Assembly: GCA_035771175.1 (NCBI GenBank)
Contig: CM069607.1
Location: 17,740,001 to 17,804,000 of the forward strand
Source: Paratinospora sagittata
Lineage: Eukaryota > Streptophyta > Magnoliopsida > Ranunculales > Menispermaceae
Direction: 5' to 3'
DNA: 64,000 nt
In this document: in pieces, positions 23,566 to 34,599 of the stretch
Numbering within the stretch: the first letter of the stretch is position 1
How the letters are laid out: each line of letters starts with the position of its first letter
Notes under the pieces: model-generated
Database searches by the model: none
Told to the model about the DNA's origin: nothing
What the model saw: the letters and a program-made list of their open reading frames with translations, nothing else
Position numbers and translations under genes: made by a program

Positions 23566-25106
23566 TGTTAAACCAAGAACCCTCATGACCCATATGAGAG
23601 ATATTTTGATGATTATAAGCCACATTTTACATTATATCAATTATTAATGAAGATGTATAAGTTAAATACAAAGAACCTTTGTGATGATTTGTCAAGTCAA
23701 GATGGAGATCAAGCGGTGAACAATTCTCAAGCATCGGAAGATATTATAGATATTGTTTTAATTTGTTCAAATTATCTTTAGGCTTGTAGAATCTCACCTA
23801 GATTTGTTTAACAACTTCATCTTACTACTTGAAGTTTTCGAAATGAATTTTTATAAATTTTAAAGTGTTTGAATCTTGATGAAAATGGATTTGATTGATC
23901 GATTCATACGGTTTCAAATGTATTTCAAATTCTAAATGATTTCTATTCATTTGATTTGATTTGAAGTGCATAAATATTGATTTAATTTATCAAATTTCAA
24001 AATGGAAAGACAACTGAGATTTTGTTAAGTGTCGAGCAAGACGCTCATGGCGTTCGGGACGCTCATGCAGTGGCCAATTCACTTAAAATCAGGCCTATAC
24101 TACAGGACGCTCAAGATTTCTGGAAAATCTTGGAGCACAGTTTAGCAGGATGCTCCTATCTCTATAGGACACTCAAGATTTATGGGAAGTCTTGGAGCAT
24201 AGTACAATAGGATGCTCATGCTCAATAGTGCCCTCCTGAAAATCCCTAATCACAATTCATCTCTCAAGATGACTACCTTTCGGGACGCTATTGTTGAATA
24301 GGACGCTCATATTAAATTTAACTTTCTGGGTTTCAACATTCAGGACGCTCCTAGAGCAATAAGACGCACGTGCTAACTATTAGAAAAAGTTGTCTCATCT
24401 ATGCAAACTATCATTTTTCCGAGACTTTGCTATTTTTGTGTAAACGTAGTTTTGCCAGAATTTCTCAACATCTTTGTTAACTCCATTTTGGTGAAAGAAC
24501 TTATCCATTGCATTTGCATTTCAAACGATGCAATTAGGGTTTTTGGGATATTGAAATCTCAAAACTCACTTATATATATTTACAACTTAAAGCCGTTGAA
24601 AACACGATACGATTTGCGTGCTCAAAACTATTTGAAGTTTAGTCATTTTTCTTTTTGAAAAAGATCAAAATCTTTTAGTCATTTATCTGAAATGAAAAAA
24701 GCTTTTGGATTTACTGCTCTTGATTTTATATTCATCTAAAAATTTAAAGAGGCCAAGAGGAGCAACCTCATTCTTTAGTCATTTATCTAAAGTGACAGTG
24801 TGTCACTGAGGAGGAGCTTGGTTGAGCTCATTAGAAAGGGTTGTTCTCACACCTGTGACATTGAGAAAAATATTAAGGTTTGATATTCACCTGTGAAGAG
24901 CTATCAATGGTGGAGCTTGATGGAGTTTGATAAATCCTAACTGGGGAAGTTAGGTAGTGGATGTAAGCAAGGGCCGAACCACTCTAAATCTATTGTGTTC
25001 ATTTGTTTATTTCCGCTGCACTTTATTTTTGTAATCATTTTTATTTGGAAGGTACCTGCAAATTTGTCCAATTCACCCGCCTCTTGGATACTTATCTAGA
25101 CCAACA
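23566..25106 (+). mobile_element. Solo LTR, large-LTR family subtype 2
   Basis: Ends TAGACCAACA (25106), preceded by the signature TCCAATTCACCC and CCTCTTGGATAC. It begins probably at TGTTAAACC (23566). The flanks ATAAT and ATAAA differ at one position. It carries repeated GGACGCTC words between 24035 and 24370, and CACACCTGTGA units near 24845-24900. Confidence 0.65.
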
Positions 25107-25262
25107 ATAAACAACTAAAACACTTAATAGAGTTCTACTATGCCACACACCTATTATATTCACAATCCTAATTAGGCACAAAATCTAATAAGCTCATAAG
25201 TTAGATTATCTTTAACATCCCCTTATAATCTAAATTATCTGAATTAAAAAAATATCCTCACA

Positions 25263-26164
25263 TGTTCGTGCAAGATTTAACCAATACCAAAGGATGATTA
25301 TGTGGAGGAGATGAGCTAACCTAGAATTATGGACTTAGCAATTTCACCGCAAGGTTAGCACCTTCAACCTGAAATAGAGGAGAGGAGAATAGCTTATCGT
25401 GAAGAACACCGGTGTAGTGTCAACCAAAGACCTTCCGATGCCTGAGTCAGAGTTGAGCTATCTCAAGATTAACCTTGCATTAATTAGAACAATTAATAAC
25501 TGACATATCTCCACAATGAGGGTTAAGGGTGTATTTATAAATGCAAATATTTGGCTAGATGGCGGTGGCATCTGTAGCTAGGCTGGCATTGTCACGTGTA
25601 TTCTGCTTATACGCTGGATGTGGAACCTATTGAGTAGGTCCATGCACATTATTAGTAGAGCTTATCTACTCCTTATATTTCGGGGTGTGAGCTTGTTTGA
25701 CTGAGCTCTCCCTTCCTTGCCCTTTTTTTGCCTTTTCGACTTATACCATCACGAGTCATTATGTCCAAGCTGACGTTCTCCTGGTAATCTCTCAAAGTGT
25801 GACTGCCTCGTCAGTTCAAACAATGCCAGGTCAATTTGTATGAGCTGATGTTCCTCTTGGACATCGGTTCACATCTACACAAACCTGACAACCATCTTTG
25901 TTGAATCCCAAATAACACGAGTAGTTTCATGGCATGCCAGCTTGGCCACACCAAGCTGTCATCCTATGTGAGTAGCGAGCTATCCATCTAGCTTGTGCTA
26001 TGACAATCTCGATTTTATTTGTAGAGCTGGCATCCTACACGAACTTCATGTCTGATTGCTCATTTATTTTAATAGTCGTTCAATACCAATTACCGCCACC
26101 TCACTTGGCCTCTATCCAGCTCGACTCGATCCCAAGTGGACGAGACCAAGCTTATGGTCCAACA
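25263..26164 (-). mobile_element. Tat-lineage LTR, minus orientation (3' LTR)
   Basis: On minus it starts TGTTGGACCATAAGC (26164), directly after the polypurine tract GCTTGGGGGGTAAA, which is now split between 26165-26169 and 29197 onward by the insertion 26170-29196. It ends AATCTTGCACGAACA at 25263. Its 3' 60 bp align with the end of the + strand Tat LTR 7180-8021. About 902 bp, no coding sequence. Confidence 0.65.
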
Positions 26165-26169
26165 TTTAC

Positions 26170-26379
26170 TGTCACGCCCGGGTTGCATCGCAGTGCCCCC
26201 TACCCAAGGTGATGAGTAACCCAATCTCCAGGGCGTACTCCAGCCATTGGCGTCCTTGTGTGGCATGGTTGGCCGAGATGGGACAATATTATGGGTCCAT
26301 AATGGCTGAAGTACGCCCTGGAGATTGGGGTACTCATCACCCTGGGTAGGGGGCACTGCGGTGCAACCCGGGCGTGACA
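26170..26379. mobile_element. Foldback element 3 (beta type), left part of a composite
   Basis: Bounded by TGTCACGCCCGGGTTGCA and its complement. The arms fold around a centre near 26275, where CATAATATTGTCCC-like arms meet. It is followed by AAAAGGCCTC (26380-26389), half of the 42-bp linker palindrome seen at 47829-47870, and then by the LTR-like unit 26390-29196. The duplication TTTAC lies outside the whole (26165-26169 and 29197-29201). The overlapping open frames on both strands are palindrome artefacts. Confidence 0.8.
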
Positions 26380-26389
26380 AAAAGGCCTC

Positions 26390-29196
26390 TGTGGCGACCC
26401 CGCACCCCGGACCACCACCCCCGCTAGGAATGGCGTGTGGAATGCCGGGGCGGGACGCCCGGCGTAGGCATCTCCAACCACTCCTCAACCCCCGTGAAGT
26501 GGTTGAGACCCTACGAGCCTTATCCCAAACAACGACATAATATAAAAAGGTACTAAACAAAATTACCCACTGTATTAATCATCCAAGGCAAGAGATAATC
26601 CATAAAAATGAACCATAAATAAAACCTTCATATGCCCACATGGTTTATCTAACAAGTTCCAACTCACTCATACTACAATGTGGTAAGTGTTATAATTACA
26701 TAGTCCAAAATATAATACATTGTAATTTAAAACACAATTCAATCAAAATGTCTCTCAACTCACATCGAGGCCTTGGATTCTCTCACCGGCAAGGCCCTCA
26801 AGATATGACTACCCCTTTGCCCTTATTCGGGACAAAAGGACCTGAAAGAGGAAAATGAGGGTGAGCCAACGGTGCCCAGTGAATAGAATTCAAATATGCT
26901 ATCAATACTCATCAATAAATATCATGTATGCATGTCAATGTGTAGCATGATTAAAAGCTCATAACATATAGATATCAAGCATTTATAATAAGTTCGATGC
27001 AAGTAAAAACTTATCAATTTGGATCCACATTCCACATGCATTGGGGTTACTAGTGCACGTCTATTTCACCGTACCGTTCTCATCCCCAAATATTTCCTTT
27101 TTAAAACCCTTTAATGACAAGGTTAAGTCCCCCTATTAGCCATATAGATGGGCCCAACCAAAGTCATAAGGTTTTCTCAAATCAATGCATCATTCAAAAC
27201 ATTAGAACACATTCATGCTTTCAACATACAATATATATAAGTGATATGATGACATAAAAGATATAATCATAAATGAAGTCTACTCACAACCAAGCCTCGC
27301 GAGAGTATCTATCCACACACGGCCACCAAACTGAATGAACCCAATCAAGATCCTGAAACATTCATCAATATCCTACCATACATCAATTTCTATGCTCAAT
27401 CACATAGACATTACACATCAACCCAAAATCAGCCAACATATAGACAATAGGCCTAAATCCCATCTAATCCCATCATTTAACTCAAATCACATGACTTAGG
27501 CCTCTAATGCATAGTTCTCATTCATAAACCATTCTATTATTCAAAAATACTGATTTTCAATTCCTTAGGCATAAACATGCTCAAATTGGGCCATTTGATC
27601 ACAAGTAGGCATAACCCATGATATGGTCACAACCACCAAATCAGTAGCATAACCAACCCTAATCATGCTTAATTAAACATAAGTTGCATCAATTCAATGA
27701 TTCTAGGCCAAAAGCATCAAAAACCCTAAAATATGAAATTTTCCATACTTAGGCCATATTGCCGATTTACACTAGGTCACCATGTTCAGCCATGTATATC
27801 ACTGATTTTGCATCATGGGTTCATCAACAATGGCAACTAGGTCAACATAGTTGACATGCAAGCTATTTGGAAGGTCTAAGTTCATATTCTAAATTTAGGT
27901 CTAATACAAGCAACTCTACCAATTCTTCATTTAATATTATGTTCAGATGTGTCAATCTACCAACAGAAATATTTAATCACAAAATCAACCGTACAGATTG
28001 ACGTATGTTAAGAACCAGACCTTTTTTCCAAACATCAACTCAATCCAACGGTGGACCGAAAAGATAAGACACATTGATGAACAAGTCTCTTATCAGATAA
28101 TTTCTCCTTTCCTACTGCAAATACTCAAACTCAGATGACTTTATCACAAAACATACTTAATGTATAAACATCTCCACCATACATAATTCCGAAAGATAAG
28201 TTTTAAACCACATACCCAAATATCATAGCCATCCAACGGTTGATTCAGGAGATATATTAGTTTGATCGAAACTGCGCGAGAAATCTTGACTTTTCGACCA
28301 GCTTTGTTTGAGAGGTTATATCTCTTAGAAGAAAACTCTAATAAAGATCTCCACCGACCAGAATGAATATCCATAAGTTACGAACTTTCTGACAAATTTT
28401 GAGCTCAATCGGACCATATATCTTCAAGATCCAGCTCTTTGATGAAAACATTGCAGAGATTTTCTCAAAGCAACTTCCTCTTTCTTTCTCTTCTTCTTTC
28501 CTTTCTCTTCTTTTTTCCTTTCTCTCTACTCATCTCACCCTCTAAGACTTCCTTGGGGAAGAAAAGTAGGGCATGAGACACTTGTCCACTCTCATGCACC
28601 AACCTTGACATGTGTTGGAGAGGAAAAATGGGGCATGAGACACTTGTCTATTTTCATGCACTAACTTGACATGTATTGGAGAAGAGAAATGGGGCATGAA
28701 ACACTTGTCCATTCTCATGCACCAACTTGACATGTATTGGTCTCATGCACCAACTTGACATGTGTTGGAGAAAAGAAATGGGGCATGGGACACTTGTCCA
28801 TTCTCATGCACCAACTTGACATGTGTTGGTCTCATACTACCCATACCAACCACATGTACTTTAACCAATCTCATGCTCCCATGTATTTTAAATGTCCAAT
28901 CCATTTAATACACCAAATTTTCATTTTCATTTATCCTTTTATTCAATCAATCCTAACACATATCAATTCATGGTTTAATGGGCCCATGCATAAATAATAA
29001 CATATGCATTATACTTTAATTTAACATGACCCATATACAATTTATGATGCACATATTTATATACATTATCAAGCATCAAATATACAAACATTAAACAACC
29101 ATCAAACAAACACCAAACATATCAAGGCAACACGTAGAGTTTGGGCAAAACGGAATTGGGTTATGGGCTAGATGAAATAATTTTTGGGGCATCACA
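26390..29196 (-). mobile_element. LTR-like unit (TGTGATGCCCC type), minus, right part of a composite
   Basis: On minus it starts TGTGATGCCCCAAAAATT (29196) and ends GGGGTCGCCACA (26390). It is homologous to 1784-5593 and, in its middle (27745-27850 versus 30721-30850, opposite strand), to 29344-32544. No coding sequence. It includes a tandem array at 28556-28830. The TTTAC duplication includes the neighbouring foldback. Confidence 0.7.
28556..28830. repeat. Minisatellite, ~74-bp unit
   Basis: About four units containing GGGGCATGAGACACTTGTCC and CATGCACCAACTTGACATGT, slightly diverged and with one shortened unit near 28740. It lies inside the LTR-like unit 26390-29196. The open frames on both strands here are repeats read through and not genes. 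Confidence 0.85.
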
Positions 29197-29201
29197 TTTA
29201 C

Positions 29202-29324
29202 CCCCCAAGCCAGATCGCTAAGGCTTCAGCTTAATGCAAAGGAAAATTAAAGGCCACGATGACTATAGAGAAAAGGCTTGGGAAGAAGTTTTGGGACTTT
29301 AGTCTTATGGTCACCAACGTGGAC
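29202..29324 (-). mobile_element. Internal fragment of the minus-strand Tat element
   Basis: Short piece between two insertions. It carries the rest of the polypurine tract (CCCCCCAAGCC on +) and continues, beyond the insertion 29330-33894, at 33900. No coding sequence was recognised. Confidence 0.45.
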
Positions 29325-29343
29325 GACCGTGTAATACCCCTAA

Positions 29344-32300
29344 TGTAGCACCCGTGCCTCTAGGTGACGTCATTTTGACCCATAGCGTACCCGAAGAGTA
29401 CCCGTATACATATTCGTATACGTACGTGTATATGTATTTTGATGCTCGAAGCACGTAAGTTCGAGTGCCTTTGCATGATTTTAGGTCATAAAGAGTGCGC
29501 ATGAAGTTTCGGAACCATCGGAGACCCGTTCGACGTCAAAACATGTCAAAAATGGTGTTTTGGATTCAGTGGAGCTTGCTCCATGGAGGAAGAAATTTCT
29601 GTCACAAATTACATCAATGGTTTGATCTCCTAGATCTGTGGTCCGATTGAGCTAAATTTTTTTCAGCTCCTTCTTATATGATAGATCTTCATTACAAACA
29701 GTGAAAATCTTGATCGGAGTTACCTACTATGAGTTATAAGACTCCAAACACTGTTTCACAGATTTTCAGATTTTCTTACGCAGTTTTGATCAAACAGTTT
29801 GATCTCGCAATCCCACCGTTGGATTTAGTTTAAAGTTTACCAGAATGTTGGTAACTGACTCATGAAACGTTTGAACCGTGGGTATTGTGCAAGAAATTGA
29901 CTATCTAAGTGCAAGTATTGCAACATGAAAACTGTTTTTTTGATAGTTTTTGACAACTTTTAGTTGTGGGCCCAAGCTTATCTATTTAAGCAACCAAAAC
30001 GTAATTTTAGGCTCATTTGCTCATTTCTCAGCCAGAAAAGAGAGAAAGGAGCTGGAGATGAGAAAAGGAGAGGAAAGTTAGGGTTTGGTGGTTTCTTGCT
30101 CAAGAACACCTAAGGTTTGCAATTCTTCCTTGAATCTCTCTGTTAGTTGCATGATAGCTTTATTTTGAGCATGAGGGTTTTATTTTGATGCATGCATTGT
30201 GAAGAACCTTGTGTCACACCCTGGGTTGCACAGCGTGCCCCCTACCCAGGTGCGGGCGCACCCCCTTTGGGCGAACGCCTAGCCATTATATATCCACAGT
30301 ATTGTCTTCATTGGGGTCCACAGAACACTGCACGCACCCAACGACCTTTGTCCTTTCCCTAAGCAGAACACTGCACAGTCCAGGGGCCTCCCCCAAGTTC
30401 GAACTCGCAACCTCTTACTCATAAGGTTAGATTTCGCAACTTGAGTACCCATTGAGCCAATGATATATAATGGCTAGGCGTTCGCCCCGAGGGGGTGCGC
30501 CCGCACCTGGGTAGGGGGCACGCTGTGCAACCCAGGGTGTGACACCTTGGATGGGTGGAAGACCAAAGTTGGAGTTGAGTCTTGCATGTCACATATGTGT
30601 GATTAGAGAGTGTTAGGAGTACACTAATGGAAACCCCCAATTTCTAGCAAGAAATTGGAAGGGTTAGTTCAAATGACCTATACTTAGTTTATGGCCTTAG
30701 ACTTTTTCAAAATCTTTGCATGTCAACTATGTTGACCTAGTGGCCATTGTGGATGATTCCATTTTGCAAGATCAGTAAAATTCATGGCTGAACATGGTGG
30801 CCTAGTGTAAAATTGGCAATATGGCCTACGTATGAAAATTTCCAGATTTGGGGCTTTTGATGCTCTTGATATAAAATTTGGAAAAATATGCAATGTAGGT
30901 CTAATTGGACATGATTAGGGTTGTTTGATGATTGAATTCAGTGGGTTCTCATAATGGACACCCTAAGGTTGACTAATTTTAATCTAGGCTAAGTATTTGG
31001 CATTTTTCATGTACTTTGGCAATTTTGCATGTAATTTGGGGATTTTGCCCAAATTGGGACTTTTCACCCAAAAGCAAGTCAATTTATGAAATTGACTTGG
31101 GGATTGTTTAATTGGACCCAAATTGAGTACAATCATGAGTTTAAAATGTTAGAACCTATGTTAAATTGATGTGACTTAGTTCATTTTGACCTTATGTTTT
31201 ATATTGGCCTAATTGGGGGTTTTGACCAAGACTTAGTTAATTGATGAAATTGACTTGATGTATAGTCTAATTGATCCTAATTATAATTGAATTTCATGTA
31301 TATTAGTGGTTGGATCATGGGATCACCCTATTACATTCAATTTAGGTCAATCTTAGTTTAATTGAGTCTAAATGATCAAGTTGGGCAATATGGAAATTGG
31401 CTCAAGGAGGTAATCAATTTAGAATCTAATTGACTTTAGATTGGGTTTGAACATGGGGTTTTGACACACTTTATGACTGATTTTCAGTTGTGTGAACCAT
31501 GTTATTTCCAGGTCTTGTGATTGATCTTGAACCCGTTTAGTCAATTGGAGAGTTTTGGAGATTGGATTGGCTAGACTTAGCCAATCAAGAGTGAGTGTTC
31601 CTTTACTTTTGGATTATTTATGTGGCATTGTATTATAGAAATGTTTTAAATACTTATGTATTATGGTATGCATGTTTTAATGTTTTCCATGAAATATATT
31701 TGAACATAATTCATTGGGATGACAATTCGGGTTGAGGCTCCTTGTTGGAATTCCCTTCTTGGGAATTCTTGTAAGTCTAGCGGCGATCCCAGTTGTGTAC
31801 CCTGCAGAGGGTTTTATGCCTTGTGTATGGGTAGGTTAGTTTAAACTAATCCTACGTGTTGCACGACCCCATAAACCCTATTAGAATACGAGTATTGTGT
31901 GTGTCTTCGGGCGCTGTATGTCGCGCACCAGGCCTTGAAACCCCCATACTCAGGAGGTGTTAGGATTGCATGAGCATGACTGCAAATGTTATGCATCGTC
32001 TTATGTATGACTTGATGCATTATGTTAGCATGTATGTAATATATTTCGTCATCATGATATTTCAATGATTTATGATCTTACCATGTTTTATAAATGCACG
32101 TATATGCCACTTGTAAATAGCATTCACTGAGCTGGCTGTAGCTCACACATCACCATCTTCTTTCAGGATCTGATAGAAAAGGAAAAGGGAAGGCTTGACT
32201 GCGGAGCGTCCCTTGTTTTTGTTTCATGTAGGTGTTGTACATTTAGTTTTGTATTTTGATAATTATGTACATGATAACATCTAGTAATTGTATATTTAAC

Positions 32301-32544
32301 ACATAGTTGGGATGTGTTGGGTTTTGTATCATTTTGAAGACTCTGGAATTTTATATTTGGTAATTTGGAGAAGTAATATTTTATTTCATTATGATCATGT
32401 TAGTTGGTTGTTAAGGATGTACTTTTATTTCTTTTGGGGATTCGTATATGTATTTTAGGCTGACGGGACGTCGGGTGTACCGACAGAGGGTATACTCGGA
32501 GGTTCCCGTGCCGGTCATGACGTCACGTATAGTGGGTCGTGACA
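29344..32544 (+). mobile_element. LTR-like unit (TGTAGCACCC...GTCGTGACA), TSD C(C/T)TAA
   Basis: Starts TGTAGCACCCGTGCC and ends GTGGGTCGTGACA. The flanks CCTAA (29339-29343) and CTTAA (32545-32549) differ at one base. About 2.87 kb after removing foldback 4. The 3' end CCGGTCATGACGTCA matches 14991-17089 and 53324-53655, and the centre matches 26390-29196 on the opposite strand. No coding sequence. It sits inside the solo LTR 29330-33894. Confidence 0.8.
30212..30544. mobile_element. Foldback element 4 (beta type), TSD CCTTG, with tRNA-like core
   Basis: Bounded by TGTCACACCCTGGGTTGCAC and its complement, with perfect duplications CCTTG at 30207-30211 and 30545-30549. The core on minus contains A-box-like TGGCTCAATGG (30449-30459) and B-box-like GAGTTCGAAC (30397-30406), about 43 bp apart. 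It also holds fragments of inner arms with GCAGAACACTGCACAG. Fourth-level insertion: Tat, solo LTR, LTR-like unit, foldback. Confidence 0.85.
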
Positions 32545-33899
32545 CTTAAATTACACAAAAAAAAAATTGAACTTCAGGTAGCCCACCAGAACCTTTGGGC
32601 ATTCCTTTTTCTATAAAAAGAACCCTTCCCCCTCCCCCCCTCATTTTCACACCTCAACCAACTCTTTTCTCTTGCTCTCATTGTTGGTTCATCACTCACT
32701 TGTGATTTTCTCTCTCCTCTTTTTGAGAGACTCTCTTCGCGGTGCAAGGCGGTTCTGCTCGAGAAGAGGCGCCAGTTCTAGAAGGAGAATTTTCCTGAAG
32801 GTGGGGAACGAAACATAGGTTTGCGTCTCTTATGACTTTTATTAATGTTTTCATTCATTTATCATTATGTCTATTATTCATTTATACTGCATTATTGCAT
32901 ATAATGTTCATACCTGTCATACTTATGCCTGTATACTTGGAGTTCATGTATTATACTATTACTACGCCTGATTAGTGGTCAATTTGACTCAACCAAACTT
33001 AGTCTTGTCCTCAATAACTTTGAATAGTAAACGGGAGGCAGCTCGTTGTTCTTGTAGATTGGTATTTAAGCGGACCTTGTGTCCCACCTCTCAACTGGAG
33101 ACTGGTCTGGTTGGTCTTATCTGAAAGCTCTCTGCTTGTACAAGTGATATCGGACATCCTAACAACGCACGTCATGGTGTCGACCCTGATAAGAATTGCT
33201 AGACGTTGCCAAACCCTGTCTAATATTAGTAAAGATCAGACCCGCATATGCATAGTCATCATAATAAGCACCACTTTTTTGACGTAACTGGTTTGTGACA
33301 TACAGAATAATTATTGAAGCAATGCTCACTATTCCTGATACTTCTTGAGGAGTGACGTACAATGTGAACCCAGGATTACCTGGAGAGGGACATCTGTACG
33401 TGAACTCAGGGTGACGTCCCTAGGGAGAGACGTACAATGTGATCCTGGGTTTACCTGGGGATGAACATCTGTACATGAACTCAGGGCGACGTACGATCAC
33501 AAAACCATTACGAGACGGTGTCATGCATACATACATATTGTACTGTTTATAATACTATGTTGTGTATATGTGATGTTTGATTATGAAGTCTTCTTTATTA
33601 ATTTTCAGATTCACGAACTATTTTACCCATTGGGCAATAGCTCACCCCGTTGTTATCCAATTTTTCAGGAGTTTAGGGTGGACAGGGTGGAGGTTTTTGG
33701 GCCCACATTTTGTACCCCTTGTTTACTTATAGGGAGATTTTGGAAGGATGTTCCCCCAATTATATTTTGTACAAAAATACATTCTAAAATTAATGAAATC
33801 ATATTTGTACTCAATTGTGTACCTCCGCACTCGGTTATTATTATAATGCATTCACGGCCTGCCCGTGAGTGTTTCGTCGGTTTAGGCTATGACAGACCG

Positions 33900-34445
33900 T
33901 GACTTGATACTGAGGGGTAAGTGATCGGTGTCCTCCAAAGACAAGTTGAGTTCACCCAGGATGACTAAATGTTGGATAACATCTCTACGACATACATCAA
34001 GTCTGTTGAGGTGAGTCGTTATATTTATTCGTTTATTTTATATTCGAAATTTAGTTCAACTTGGCTAATATCTTGCTTTGTTTGAACTTTGTAGGGCACT
34101 ATCTACACCGGAGAATGAAGGAAAAAGGGGTCTTGGAGCTAGGGTTCTACAAATTTGAGGTATGGAATGTGATTCTTTATGAAATTTTTATGGATTTTTG
34201 CTAATTGGGTTGAGTTGTTCAACATATGTGAATTTGGGGTGAATTGGATGATGTTGGGAATTCGGTGATAAATCTTGAAATGCTCCAGATTTGTGGGTTG
34301 ATTGGGATTTATGTGTTTATGCGTCTTAATGGTAAGAACTGAGTTTAGAACATATAAATTTATAAGGAAAGATGGTTTTCATGGTGTACATGTCAAACCC
34401 CTTTCATGGCTTAAGCAAATGAGGGTTTGAGTGTTCAAATTGAAA
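33900..34445. other. Unassigned sequence between two solo LTRs
   Basis: Continuation of the sequence interrupted at 29329. It could be internal Tat sequence or another LTR-like unit; the AATTGGGTTGAGTTG-type text resembles the family of 29344-32544. It continues after 37206. No coding sequence was recognised. Confidence 0.35.
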
Positions 34446-34450
34446 TTAGA

Positions 34451-34559
34451 TGGAATACCCTAGGATTGCACAAAATATATATATATATTTAGAACTTCGG
34501 GCACTTTTTTCTATAAGAAGAGACCTCCCTCCCCCCTCATTTTCCACACCAATCACTTG

Positions 34560-34599
<40 letters not shown>

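Larger units (their letters stand above)
29330..33894 (+). mobile_element. Solo LTR, TGTAATACCC family, TSD GACCG, split by a 3.2-kb insertion
   Basis: The first 14 bp (TGTAATACCCCTAA, 29330-29343) are separated from the remainder (32550-33894) by the unit 29344-32544. Perfect duplications GACCG lie at 29325-29329 and 33895-33899. The rejoined LTR would be about 1.36 kb, the length of the other copies. It contains a polypyrimidine stretch and the TTCTATAAAAAGAACCC promoter-like word near 32610, and the (A/G)CGTACAATGTGA blocks near 33355 and 33430. Confidence 0.9.

Noticed and set aside
26090..26560. 156-aa minus frame and overlapping + frames over foldback 3
   Set aside because: Both strands are open because the DNA is a palindrome; the protein text repeats at every foldback copy and matches no family.
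28542..28997. Frames MSSWCMRMDKC (-) and MVSCTNLTCVGEKK (+)
   Set aside because: Both are the 74-bp minisatellite read through.
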